DNA of 64,000 nt from Phaeosaccion multiseriatum. Taxonomy: Eukaryota > Ochrophyta, other classes. Position numbers and translations under genes: made by a program. Each line of letters opens with the position of its first letter. Position 1 is the stretch's first letter. This document shows, piece after piece, positions 23,530 to 34,082 of this stretch. The stretch is taken from NCBI GenBank assembly GCA_965112735.1, contig OZ218965.1:2232001-2296000 (forward strand), given 5' to 3'. The notes below the pieces were generated by a model. The model searched no databases. It was not told where the DNA came from and saw only the letters and a program-made list of their open reading frames with translations.

Positions 23530-25052
23530 CAGAGGGTGGGCTGCGCGGAGAACAGAGTCAAACTCCCCGCCCGAATTTATATCCAGTCCTACCTTTCCAC
23601 TGAGCGTCTCTTCGCTTCCGTCCGCCGTCCGCGCCTCGCAGATTCTGAGCGACGTGTTGGCCGGGCTGCACCACCTTCACGCCAGCGGCCTCGTGCACTG
23701 CGACCTCAAGCCCTCCAATGTGCTGCTCACCACGCGAGGCACCGCCGTGCTGTCGGACTTTGACGGGCTACGCAAGGAGGATGATTTGGCCAGCGGCATG
23801 GGATCGACCACTTTTGTAGGAGGCGTCCAGGGAACTATGGGCTACCTCCCTCCAGAGCTGCTGCAATCGCGAGGCACGAGTGTGATGAAAAACCTCATCA
23901 CTCCAAGCGTCGACATGTTCGCGTTTGGGAGGGTTGCGGAGGAGCTGCTGCAAGAAGGGGTGCAGCTCAGTTGGCGAAGAGGGGAGGGCGGAGACAGGAA
24001 GGCAGAGCACCGCAGGAGATGGGACTCGCTCAAAGGCTTCATCACTGCACTGGTGGCGGATGACCCGGCCAAGAGGATGAGCAGCTCGGACGCGCTGGCC
24101 CACCCTCTCTTGGTGGAGCTCGGTCGGAGGACCGCGGAGGGAGAGGACAGGGTGAAGCAGCGCAAGCTCCAGTGCGTCGTCTGCTTTGACACATTCCTCG
24201 CTGCGGAGGGGGTGCAATGCGACGCGGAGCACTTCATCTGTGACGAGTGCCTGGAAGGGTATGTGACGGCCAAGAGCGAGTCTGAAGAGAGGAAGGCCCT
24301 GTACAAGGGCGGGCTGCAGTGCCCCCAGCCTGGCTGCGCATCGAGTCCCTTCCAAGGACACACCATTGCCAGCCACGTGCCCGCCTCCGTGTATGAGGCA
24401 TACCGCACGGCGCTCAACGCGGGGCTGGAGACCAAGGTTGTGCAAGACATGGAGAGAGTTCACGAGGTGAGGATAATGATGGATGGAGATCGTTTGGTGT
24501 CTTGCTAGATGCCGCTCTTACGGGCCATTCATGTGGACTGTGTGGCGACTGTGTGTGTCTTGTCTTCACCGTTGCTGGCCCTTCTCTCGCCATTTGCGCC
24601 CCCTCGTGGTGCAGGAGAGGCTGGAGGCGATGCGCAGAGACTTTGCCAATCGATCGGCGGCCGACGCCCTCGAGGAGGAGGCCCGTCAGCACTCGCTCCG
24701 CGTCATCGAAACGGTCATCAACCTGGCCTGCCCACGCTGCAAGCAGGCCTTCGCGGACTTCACCGGCTGCTTTGCCCTCAAGTGCGGCCGCTGCTCTGCG
24801 GGCTTTTGTGCCTACTGCCTCGCGGACTGCGGCAGCGACGCTCACAGACACGTGGCATCCTGTGCTCTGAACCCAACTGGAGGTTTATTCGGCACCTTCG
24901 ACGACTTCAAGGCCGCCCAAAAGGGCAGGAGGGAGAAGCTGCTGGCGGCCTATCTGCAGCCTCTGCGGGCAGAAGTGCGCGTCAGGGTGGTGGAGCTGCT
25001 CCAGCCGCACGTGAAGGACCTGGGTCTCTCCATCGGAGGGCCAGGACACTGA
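16779..25052 (+). CDS. LRR / coiled-coil / protein kinase / RBR-type RING protein, copy 1
   Basis: Exons: 16779-16983, nineteen 72-nt LRR exons (17063 to 20363), 20553-20630, 20869-22241, 22431-22616, 22760-23128, 23237-23410, 23642-24466, 24615-25052. All phases close, giving about 1,671 aa. There is no signal peptide or membrane span, so it is probably cytosolic. Order: a cap with SLFNGTGGARWK and NLYGVN, about 20 LRRs (TIPAELGRLQAL type), and a helical region with repeated LKAELEQARRDT heptads. The kinase follows: VVKEF as the beta-3 Lys, HPNLVGV, HCDLKPSNVLL, SDFDG in place of DFG, LPPELL, VDMFAFG. Then comes a C3HC4 RING (CVVCFDTF, HFICDECLEGY) and a RING2-like module (CPRC, GCFALKCGRCSAGFCAYC) keeping the Cys expected to be catalytic in RBR ligases. 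The alpha-C Glu position appears to be Gln. A sensor-to-ubiquitin-ligase role is inferred from the domains. Confidence 0.88.
17063..20491 (+). repeat. Tandem array of 179-bp LRR exon-intron modules
   Basis: Nineteen complete units start at 17063, 17242, 17425, 17604, 17783, 17962, 18141, 18320, 18499, 18678, 18857, 19038, 19217, 19398, 19574, 19753, 19932, 20113 and 20292; a twentieth at 20471 is cut after 21 nt. Each unit is one 72-nt exon encoding one 24-aa LRR plus an intron of about 107 nt (donor GTGGGT, acceptor CCACACACAG). Spacing is almost always 179 bp. Exons are phase 1 on both sides, so any number can be gained, lost or skipped in frame. Retaining an intron gives an early stop (LTGGLQA then stop). 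Confidence 0.95.
20471..20552 (+). repeat. Truncated twentieth LRR exon fused to a poly-C acceptor region
   Basis: The unit begins GCACGATACCGGCCGAGCTTG and then switches to TTGCGGTATTGTAAC followed by a C-run, and the next true exon starts at 20553. Copy 2 has the same junction at 27626 (GCTTGGTGCGGTATTC). This boundary between the amplified array and the older terminal LRRs therefore predates the gene duplication. In copy 2 a GTGCGG donor could define a 21-nt in-frame exon; in copy 1 that donor G is lost. Confidence 0.8.
23411..23527. repeat. (GT)n at the kinase-domain 5' splice site, copy 1
   Basis: More than 50 GT dinucleotides follow directly from the donor CAG|GTGTGTGT after exon 23237-23410, inside the kinase domain. 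The corresponding tract in copy 2 (30538-30586) is about half as long. Confidence 0.95.
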
Positions 25053-25336
25053 GACGGAGAACAGGAGGGCAGGACGGCGGGGGGGCTGATGAAAGAGATA
25101 GAGGGCTTGAGGGAGTGTAGTGCCTAGAATAGCGGTATAGCGGTGTACTCGAGGAACACGCACACCACGTCCTACAGGCCTACAGGGTAAGGAGTGGGGG
25201 GCTAAGGCGGAGGCGAGCAGGGGAGGCTTTCATTCATTCCTTCGTCCATTCATTCAGTAATAACTAATGATGCATTCGTTCGTAAGATAGCTACCTACTG
25301 AAGCCAAGAGATGAGCGAGGACGGCTCTGTCCTATC
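25053..25336. repeat. 3' flank shared with copy 2 (32129-32416)
   Basis: About 280 bp after the stop codon are nearly identical to 32129-32416, including GAATAGCGGTATAG, the CATTCATTCCTTCGTCCATT stretch and AAGATAGCTACCTACTG. This marks the right edge of the tandem gene duplication, which ends at TATCCCTT. No polyadenylation signal could be assigned confidently. Confidence 0.88.
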
Positions 25337-26470
25337 CCTTGTACGCTCTCATACTACCGACCACTTGCCGTACTGTGTTGAGCTCGGCGGGTAGGGGTCG
25401 AGAGAAGAAACAAGCAGGAACGGAGGGGGGGGACGGAAGCAAGGCCGTAGGGCGGAGGGCCCAGGTCCCCTCCTTACTCTTCGCACCATTCTCAGCCCCG
25501 CACACTTGTCACTCTAAACCCTATCTACTGCCTCTACAGTGACCAGCACTTCATGAAAGGAGAAGGGCATCGAAAGGCAGCGTGGTCCACGAAACAGAAC
25601 ATCAAATTAGCCAGCAGTGGCTAGGGGCACCCGAGGAAAAAAAGCACCCCGCACCTGGCTGCAGGAGCGAGGAGCTGCTGCTCAGCAGCATCATCAGAAT
25701 CGGAAGCTTCATTGCAACAGCTATTACAACAGTCTGCTGCGTGCTTGATGAGAAGCAAGAGCAAGAAGAGACCCGTATATACATAGGAGTGGGAGCGAAG
25801 GGGGACGTCATGGCACTTCCCGAGGGGGCACTGAGGGTTTACTGGAGAGGTTCGGGGATTTTGGAGGACGAGCTTGCGTGTGAGTCAGCGAAGTAAGCCC
25901 GTCTCTGTCTCTTCCTCCTCCTCCTCCTCCTCCTCCTCCTCCTCCTCCTCCTCCTCCTCCTCCTCCTCCTCCTCCTTCTTCTTCTTTTTCTCGTCATTTC
26001 TCTCTCTCTATTTCTTTCTCTCTACCCCTCTCTCCCTACCTCTCACGTTTGGCAGACAGCGAGGAGCGGCATCCAGGGGGGTGGGTGTTGGTGATACAGG
26101 GGTGGGTGTGGTGGGTGGGTGGGTGGGTGGGTCACTAGGTGTGTGGGCTGTTTTGTATACTTCCCGTGCCTCTCACCCATCCACTACCATCCGCTACCAT
26201 CTCATCCCTCACCCCTCTCTCTCTCCCATCCGCTGCCATCTCTTTCCTACCCTCTGCTCCCATCCACTGCCATCCCTTAAGTCTCAACTGACCAAGGTGG
26301 TGTCCGAGCAGCAGCTCCAACAAGAGCAGCACGAGGACTCGCTCCGAAGCCTATCGAGGCTCAGGGAGGAGAATCGTATCCTCCTCGCAGAGAGTGACAC
26401 CATGACGGGTGAGAGAGGGAGGGATGGCAGTTAATGGGAGAGGGATGGCAGTGGATAGGAGGTCGGCATC
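25337..26470 (+). other. Inter-paralogue spacer with possible gene fragments
   Basis: This spacer holds a (TCC)n tract (25915-25978) and GGGT repeats near 26100. A short coiled-coil reading frame at 26281-26407 (SQLTKVVSEQQLQQEQHEDS) is bounded by an AG and a GTGAGA donor. Copies of the CCATCCACTGCC element sit before it and GGATGGCAG copies after it. A possible first exon starts at ATG 25810 (MALPEGALRVYWRGSGILED). I could not join these in one consistent phase, so I treat them as relics or a poorly resolved gene. Confidence 0.4.
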
Positions 26471-26516
26471 GCAGGATTCCCTGAAGTCAACGAAAGGCAA
26501 AAGTAACAGCATCGCC

Positions 26517-26715
26517 CTGCCTCACTAAAGAAGCGACAGCCTCTAGTTCCCTCGGCATTCTAGGGAGGCCATCTTCAAGAAACGTGGAGCAGCAGGTGCC
26601 AGGTTTCTTGTTGCCGCCCTGCCTCACTAAAGAAGCGACAGCCTCCAATTCCCTCGGCATTCTAGGGAGGCCATCTTCAGGAAACGTGGAGCAGGAGGCG
26701 CCAGGTTTCTTGTTG
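26517..26715. repeat. About 98-bp tandem duplication upstream of copy 2
   Basis: The segment starting CTGCCTCACTAAAGAAGCGA and ending in TTTCTTGTTGCC occurs twice, side by side, in the 5' flank of copy 2. The corresponding flank of copy 1 (16595-16710) has it once. It lies within about 280 bp of the start codon, so it is in the likely promoter or 5' UTR. Confidence 0.85.
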
Positions 26716-26792
26716 CCTCTGGCTGGGAACAAGAAGGAACGAGCGAAGAAAAAGGAACGGGGAGAGAGGGGGGGGGGGGAGGAGATAAAGGA

Positions 26793-29700
26793 ATGACAGT
26801 CCGGGACGTGCTGGTGTCGCTGTTTAATTGCACGGGAGGAGCTCAATGGAAGAGACACGACGGATGGGACGAGTTGGGCACCATTACAACGGGCAATTGT
26901 CTCCATGATTTGTATGGGGTGAATGGTGTGCAGAATGGCTACTGCTATTTAGAAAACGTTGCAAGCGTAGTCCAACTCTTATTACATTGCAACGGACTAA
27001 AAGGTGGGTGACTTGTTTGTCCTTCACGGTCCTGGCTGATGTGGGTCTTAAAGAGACTGCTGGTGGTGCTGCCCTTGTCCACACATAGGCACGATACCGG
27101 CCGAGCTTGGCCGATTACAAGCACTGACGGAGCTTCGCCTTAGTGGGAATACGCTGACAGGTGGGTTACAGGCATGACGCCATCCACACCTCGTCCCTTG
27201 TCCTCGTGTGTTCACAGTCCTGAGAGGCTTTTTATGACCTGTCGCTGCTGCCCTTGTCCACACGCAGGCACGATACCGGCCGAGCTTGGCCGATTACAAG
27301 CCTTGACGGTGCTTCGCCTTTCTGGCAACAAGCTAACAGGTGGGTCACAGGCTTGATGCCATCCACACTTCCTCCCTTCTGCTCGTGTGTTCACAGTCCT
27401 GAGGGGCTTTTTATGACCTGTCGCCGCTGCCCTTGTCCACACACAGGCACGATACCGGCCGAGCTTGGCCGATTACAAGCACTGACGGTGCTTTCCCTTG
27501 GTGGCAACAAGCTGACAGGTGGGTTATAGGCATGATGTCATCCACACCTCGTCCCTTGTCCTCGCGTGTTCACAGTCCTGAGGGCCTTTTTAAGACGTGT
27601 TGCTGCCCTTCTTGCCCACACCCAGGCACGACACCGGCCGAGCTTGGTGCGGTATTCTAACCCCCCCCCCCCGCTCCTGCCTCTGTCTGCTCCTCCCCCT
27701 TCAGGCAGCATTCCTGCGGGGCTTGGTGAGCTCCACAACCTTCAGTACTTGACGCTCGAAGGCAACCAATTCAAAGGCACAATTCCTGTGGAGCTTGGGT
27801 CTCTACCCAGACTATGGCACGCCTCTTTTACTCCCGGGAACCCTGATCTCCACGGTAAGCCCTTCCAGATGGTCCGAAGGCTCCTCTTGCTTGAATGACT
27901 CTTCTCTTCCTCCATACTCCATGGGATTCGACTGTACTTCGCGGTTAAGTAAACCGCGAGTGACCTCCCCTGCACTCGAGGAGGAGAGGGGACCCCGCTC
28001 TGTCCTGCCTTGCTGTGTAGTAGGTGTAGCAATGGGTTGGCGTGACTGAATCTCTCTGACGCGCCGATCTCTCTTTCTATGCGCGGTCCGCAGGCAACCC
28101 CGGTAGGCTAGATGACCGGGACAAGGTGCAGATTTGGCAGCGAGACCTTCCGCTGCTGACCGAGAGAGATATAGCCCGCTATGAGCTGCAGACTGAAAGA
28201 GCCTCCTCCATCAAGCTTAAGGCCGAGCTTGAGCAGGCCAGACGAGACACAGAGTCTCTGCTGGAGAAGGCACAAAGAGCGTCGCTGTCCTCCGGGGTGG
28301 ACATGCTGCTGGCCGTTACGGATGCCGTAGCGAGCACCAGAGGCCGCAAGCAGAAGGAGCACAGCACTGAGATGCAGGAGCAGCATCCGAGTGGGGGCAT
28401 TGAGGAAAGGGCCCAACTTCCGACAGCCTCCTGGAGGGGTCTGCTCAAGGCCATTGAGCTCATGTCCAAAGGCGACGCGACGCAGGACAATGGCACAGTC
28501 GGGACAGAGGCTCTGGCTGAGATGGTGCAGGAGGAAGAGCGGGCCACTAGGCACTGGGACTCTCTCAAGATGCATCAGAACATACTGAGGGAGTGGAGCC
28601 CACCTGTGTCGGGGGAGGCTCGGGCGGAAGAGCTTAGCATTGGTGAGATCGAGGCGGTGTTGGTTGACAACAAAGGGCTTGCGGGGAAGAGCTTGCATGA
28701 GGTCGTGGCTGCTCGAGACGGTGAGAGGAAAGGCCTGGTGGACGCGATGAGCCAGCTCCTCCTGGTGAGTGCGAGAGAGGAGCTGCCCGACAAGATAGAC
28801 GCCGAGAAGAGAGAGATCGAGAGTGTAGAGGGTCTGCTGGCACCGCTGAGAGAATTCCAAACGTCATCTAGGGACCTGCTTGAGGAGGACGGAGGGCAGG
28901 GCGAGGACGAAAGCTTCGACATTGGTGCTCTGTGGGGGCAGGGCGAGGACGAAAGCTTCGACATTGGTGCCCTGTGCACAGAGGTGCTGCAAGCTGTGAG
29001 GCAGTGGGAGGCAGCGCACGATCTCGCTGCCCTTGCGCAGAGCACTGACGGGCGCTGCAGAGAGCTGGGGCAGGCGCTGGCGAAAGCGCTTGGGTCGCTG
29101 GGAGGCACAAGCCCCGGAGTCGAGGAGGGAGCAGGAGAAGTGGGAGAGAGCGAGGACGATGATGGCGATATACAGCGATGCCTTCGACTGGCGGCCAAGG
29201 CGGCGCAGGCGGCGGTCGACGACGAAGAGAGCGGCAGCGAATTAAGCTCCTTGCTCAAAGACCTTCCGCTCATCGCCGTCCTGCAGGCTGGGGAGCGCCT
29301 GCTCGCTTACCACCGGCAGAGGGTGGAGACCATGGAGGGACTGGGCGCCAGACGAGGCGTCTTCCTCGACGTGCTCGCTCAGCAGCAGGGGGTAAGCATC
29401 GCCTTCCACCACACGTTTGCACTTTCGTCACTCTCTCCATCTCTCTATCTCCGCTCGAAGATACTCAGCACAGAGGAGCGAAAGGGCTCCACGAAGTGTG
29501 TGGCTCTGACGGTGTCCATTGTGCCGCTCGACGCCTCCGCTCTTTGGACTTTTGACATGCTCTGATGACACGTCCTATACCCTCCAGGTGGTGTCCAGCG
29601 CGTGCTACCCTCCCGACATCAGCGGTCTCAAGGCCCTCCGGGCGGAGCTGCACGACCTCCAGGACGAGGTGGACATGCTGAAGCTCAAGATCACTCAGAA

Positions 29701-30533
29701 GCAGCGCCGGGGAGAGCCCACAGACGGCCTGCAGACAGAGCTGAAGCGCGTCATCTCCGACATCACTCAGAAGGTAGGGCGAGTGTTGTACGAGGTTGGC
29801 TTAGTGTGTCCGAAAGAGCTCTCGATCCTCCCCTCCTCTTGGGCACGCAGAGCCGCACGACTGACTTCTCTCCTCTCGCGTTGGCTGTGTGGCTGTGCTC
29901 CCCTGCCCAAGCAGAAGCTAAGCCGGCACATCATGGCGGAGGAGAGCAAGCTGTACCGCCTGGCGCAGGAGCACTACCCCGAGCTGCTGCTGGAGGGCAA
30001 CGAGTGGGGCAAGGAGGTGGGCATTGACGCCTCCTCCTTTGGGGCAGAGGCGCGGCGCCTGGGCCTGCTGGCAGATGGCCGGACGCTGCAGAGCTTCGCC
30101 AAGCAGACGCTGCTCTCCACGCAGGCGGGAAGGCGTGTCTATCTCGTGGAGGAGGCAGGGGAGTCCATGGCAGAGCAGCAGCAGGACGGTGTGCCTCTCC
30201 GGCGGAAAATGGTGGTTAAAGAGTTCAGCTTGAAGCTGGAACGGGACATGCGGCACTTCTACAGACAGGTGCGTCTGGCCTGTCCCTCTCACGCATAGCC
30301 GTGACGCACTCACGTCAGAGCCTGCTCTCCCCTCCTCCTCACCTCCCGCCCCGTGACCAACAGGTTGCCCTGCTGCACCAGCTGAGGCATCCCAACCTCG
30401 TGGGCGTGTGTGCTGTGTTCCAGGACCTCACGGCGGGCTCCTGCTACCTGCAGATGCCGCACTATGGGGGAGGAGATCTCCGAGCCTGGATGGACGCCAA
30501 CCCCGCCACGGCCAGAGATGCCGTCTTCTGCGC

Positions 30534-30589
<56 letters not shown>

Positions 30590-32128
30590 CAGAGGGTGGA
30601 CTGAGCGGGGAACAGAGTCAAACACCCCGCCCAAATACATATCCAGTCCTACCTTTCCACTGAGCTTCTCTTCGCTTCCGTCCGCCGTCCGCGCCTCGCA
30701 GATTCTGAGCGACGTGTTGGCCGGGCTGCACCACCTTCACGCAAACGGCCTCGTGCACTGCGACCTCAAGCCCTCCAATGTGCTGCTCACCACGCGAGGC
30801 ACCGCCGTGCTGTCGGACTTTGACGGGCTACGCAAGGAGGATGATTTGGCCAGCGGCGTGGGATCGACCACTTTTGTAGGAGGCATCCAGGGAACTATGC
30901 GCTACCTCCCTCCAGAGCTGCTGCAACCGCCAGGCACGAGTGTGATGAAAAACCTCATCACTCCAAGCGTCGACATGTTCGCTTTTGGGAGGGTTGCGGA
31001 GGAGCTGCTGCAAGAAGGGGTGCAGCTCAGTTGGCGAAGAGGGGAGGGAGGCGACAGGAAGGCAGAGCACCGCAGGAGATGGGACTCGCTCAAAGGCTTC
31101 ATCACTGCACTGGTGGCGGATGACCCGGCCAAGAGGATGAGCAGCTCGGACGCGCTGGCCCACCCTCTCTTGGTGGAGCTCGGTCGGAGGACCATGGAGG
31201 GAGAGGATAGGGTGAAGCAGCGCAAGCTCCAGTGCGTCGTCTGCTTTGACACATTCCTCGCTGCGGAGGGGGTGCAATGCGACGCGGAGCACTTCATCTG
31301 TGACGAGTGCCTGGAAGGGTACGTGACGGCCAAGAGCGAGTCTGAAGAGAGGAAGGCCCTGTACAAGGGCGGGCTGCAGTGCCCCCAGCCTGGCTGCGCA
31401 TCGAATCCCTTCCAAGGACACACCATTGCCAGCCACGTGCCCGCCTCCGTGTATGAGGCATACCGCACGGCGCTCAACGCGGGGCTGGAGACCAAGGTTG
31501 TGCAAGACATGGAGAGAGTTCACGAGGTGAGGATGAAGGTGGGGGTGAGGATGATGGATGGAGATCGTTTGGTGTCTTGCTTGGTGCCGTTCTTACGGGC
31601 CATTCATGTGGTCTGTGTGGCGACTGTGTGTGGCTTGTCTTCACCGTTGCTGGCCCTTCGCTTCGCCATTTGCGCCCCCTCGTTGTGCAGGAGAGGCTGG
31701 AGGCGATGCGCAGAGACTTTGCCAATCGATCGGCGGCCGACGCCCTCGAGGAGGAGGCCCGTCAGCACTCGCTCCGCGTCATCGAAACGGTCATCAACCT
31801 GGCCTGCCCACGCTGCAAGCAGGCCTTCGCGGACTTCATCGACTGCTTCGCCCTAAAGTGTGGCCGCTGTGCGGCGGCCTTTTGTGCCTACTGCCTCGCG
31901 GACTGCGGTAGGGATGCTCACAGACACGTGGCATCATGTGCTCTGAACCCAACTGGAGGTTTATTCGGCACCTTCGACGACTTCGAGGCCGCCCAAAAGG
32001 GCAGGAGGGAGAAGCTGCTGGCGGCTTACCTGCAGCCGCTGCGGGCAGAAGTGCGCGTCAGGGTGGCGGAGCTGCTCCAGCCGCACGTCGAGGGCCTGGG
32101 CCTCTCCATTGGAGGGCCAGGAAACTGA
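26793..32128 (+). CDS. LRR / coiled-coil / protein kinase / RBR-type RING protein, copy 2
   Basis: Tandem paralogue of the upstream gene. Exons: 26793-27003, 27089-27160, 27268-27339, 27447-27518, 27705-27854, 28094-29391, 29588-29773, 29915-30268, 30364-about 30537, 30702-31526, 31691-32128; about 1,283 aa. It has only three units of the 179-bp LRR module but keeps an extra terminal LRR (SIPAGLGELHNL) that copy 1 has lost. The coiled-coil region is about 25 residues shorter. The glutamine run in the kinase N-lobe is QQQ rather than about nine Q. HCDLKPSNVLL, SDFDG, RING and the RING2-like DCFALKCGRC are retained. One concern is the kinase-domain donor: it reads CAGTGTGT instead of CAGGTGTGT, so the frame survives only if splicing uses a GT three nucleotides further in. 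Confidence 0.82.
30538..30586. repeat. (GT)n at the kinase-domain 5' splice site, copy 2
   Basis: About 24 GT dinucleotides follow the exon ending GCGCAG. Compared with copy 1, one G at the exon-intron boundary is missing, leaving CAG-TGTGTG. Confidence 0.9.
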
Positions 32129-32431
32129 GACGGAGAACAGGAGGGCAGGACGGCGGGGGGGCGGATGAAATAGATTGAGGGCTTGAGTGAGTGTAGTGCC
32201 TAGAATAGCGGTATAGTGGTGTACTCGAGGAACACGCACACCACGTCCTACAGGCCTACAGGGTAGAAGGAGTGGGGGGGCTAAGGGGGAGGCGGGCACA
32301 GGAGGCTTTCATTCATTCCTTCGTCCATTCAGTAATAATTAATGATGCATTCGTTCGTAAGATAGCTACCTACTGAAGCCAAGAGATGAGCGAGGACGGC
32401 TCTGTCCTATCCCTTCTGCGCTCTGATGCCT
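32129..32431. repeat. 3' flank of copy 2, duplicate of 25053-25336
   Basis: This stretch is almost identical to the flank of copy 1 until TATCCCTT at about 32416, where the sequences diverge. It contains the end of the orphan minus-strand ORF shortly after the junction, so that ORF begins right at the edge of the duplicated block. Confidence 0.85.
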
Positions 32432-33625
32432 TCAAGGTGTCGATGCCGGCTGATCGTAATCTCGAGGGGTAGGTGGGTCGCTATCATCGCTGGTGCCAAC
32501 GTGCGATGGAATTGAGCGGCCCTCCTCCTCTACTGGCGTTTCAAGAGGTACGCTGTCGACGTCTGCAGCGAGGCAGGGGCTCCACCCCTTGTGGAAGTGG
32601 CATGAATGCAGCCCCAGCAGGGCCACGAACGTGCCACAGGTGTAACACAGGCGTTCCGGGCAGCCTCCGTTAGCTCCCCAGAAACCAATCGAGTCGACGG
32701 TGTAGGAACATACACACTCCAGCAGCAGCGAAGCTGATGGAGACTGCTCCCACAATGACATGCTCAGTGCTGCTGTGTTGCCGGCACCGGTAGGCAGCCT
32801 CTCCTTCGCAGACTCTATGAGGTCGCTGTGCATCGGGTGGGCTTCCGTCGCCATCCTCGCTCCGTCCACGCCGAGGCACGGCAAGCCAGATGGTAACCCT
32901 AGCCCCCTTCGTTGTCCATGAGCTTCGCTCCCACACACAGCCTTACAATGAATCCTGCACAGCCCTTCGCGACAGAGAGCGTCCCAAGCGAGGTGGCTTC
33001 CCTTCCACTCCGGTATGCACGAACCGCGTCCCTCCGTAGGCCCCCGGCACCACCTCACATCTTTCTCTTTGGCCAGGAGAAGCGCCGCGTACGAAGATTC
33101 CGACTCCACCCCCTGGGATTGGGCCGCATGAGCCGCATGAGCACAGTAACGAAGGAGTCGCACCTCATTAGATCTACAGTGTGGCTCCTCGCCCTTTTCA
33201 TCAACGCTCCAGCTCTCCCTGCGGGCCATAAGACCGGCCTCCCCACAAACTGACCCAGCCTCGGGCTCGAAGAGGGTAGGGTTGCCTTCGTTGTCCTCCA
33301 CGACGTAAACGGCAAAGGAAACGTTGTAACGCAATGCTGCAAAAGCAAGCAAATCCGTCGGAGTAAGTACACCAACATCAGAGGGTACTACCTGGTCTCG
33401 CCAGCTTTGGAGCTCCGCAGCGGTCGCGGCGGAGGAGTACTCAGCCTGTTCGTGCCCATGTAGAGCGTTCAGGGCTGCACACACGAGAGAGGTGGAGCCA
33501 ACACCCTTGTTCTTCGCCACGATGAAATCCTTCATTTCTATCTGCCTCACTATGCATGTCACGCTCTCTCCGCGTGCATAGAGCATTGAGGGTCCTCGTA
33601 ACGTTGATGACGAGTTCTCCGCCAT
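32432..33625 (-). CDS. Orphan single-exon ORF, 397 aa
   Basis: An uninterrupted frame runs from an ATG at 33625 to a stop at 32432, between the duplicated LRR kinase block and the APC1 relic. The N-terminal half (GVGSTSLVCAALNALHG, TPTDLLAFAALRYNVSFAVY, EDNEGNPTLFEP) is loosely reminiscent of an OTU-type peptidase core. The usual Asp-Gly-x-Cys site is not visible, so I do not assign a function. The C-terminal half is Cys-rich. It has no introns, unlike its neighbours, and no paralogue elsewhere in the window. It could be a captured or mobile-element-derived gene, or a chance frame. Confidence 0.45.
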   Translation of the reverse strand: MAENSSSTLRGPSMLYARGESVTCIVRQIEMKDFIVAKNKGVGSTSLVCAALNALHGHEQAEYSSAATAAELQSWRDQVVPSDVGVLTPTDLLAFAALRYNVSFAVYVVEDNEGNPTLFEPEAGSVCGEAGLMARRESWSVDEKGEEPHCRSNEVRLLRYCAHAAHAAQSQGVESESSYAALLLAKEKDVRWCRGPTEGRGSCIPEWKGSHLAWDALCREGLCRIHCKAVCGSEAHGQRRGLGLPSGLPCLGVDGARMATEAHPMHSDLIESAKERLPTGAGNTAALSMSLWEQSPSASLLLECVCSYTVDSIGFWGANGGCPERLCYTCGTFVALLGLHSCHFHKGWSPCLAADVDSVPLETPVEEEGRSIPSHVGTSDDSDPPTPRDYDQPASTP

Positions 33626-34082
33626 GCGCTACCCGTTCGTAGCAAACAAGATGCCCCGTCCTTCCCACCATCCCCCCCGATTCCGATTCCCCCCCCCTCC
33701 TTTTTTCCCTCTATTGCTGCTGTTTCTCCTGACGCCTCTGAAGCAGATAGAACGGCCAATGGCGCGAGAGGGGGGATGAGAGAGGAGGGCTGATGAGGAC
33801 CCGTTGCTCGCTGCGTCGGTGGAGGGGGAGAGGATGTAGGAGGAGCCGAAGGGATGGTAGCTTTGAGCTTCGTGAGCGCAGTTGTCGAGAGTTGCTGACT
33901 TATTCTTCTGACGGGGGGGGGGCTTCCCAACTTAGTAGAGTCCTTCTGGACATGCAGAACTGTAGGGACTTCTGCCCTAACAAAGTACCTTACAAACTTA
34001 GTAGACCCCTTCTCCCCTCCAGAACTTTTTGGACTATTGTATGTACTACGAAGTACAAAAGTACTTTACTAAGAAGCTGCAC
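33626..34082. other. AT-richer spacer with short repeats
   Basis: The spacer contains an ACTTAGTAGA motif three times (about 33930, 33997) near AAGTAC and GTACTAC words, and GGGGGGGCTTCCC at 33916. Its base composition is more AT-rich than the surrounding genes. I see no gene. It may be part of the insertion that separated APC1 from DONSON. Confidence 0.45.
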
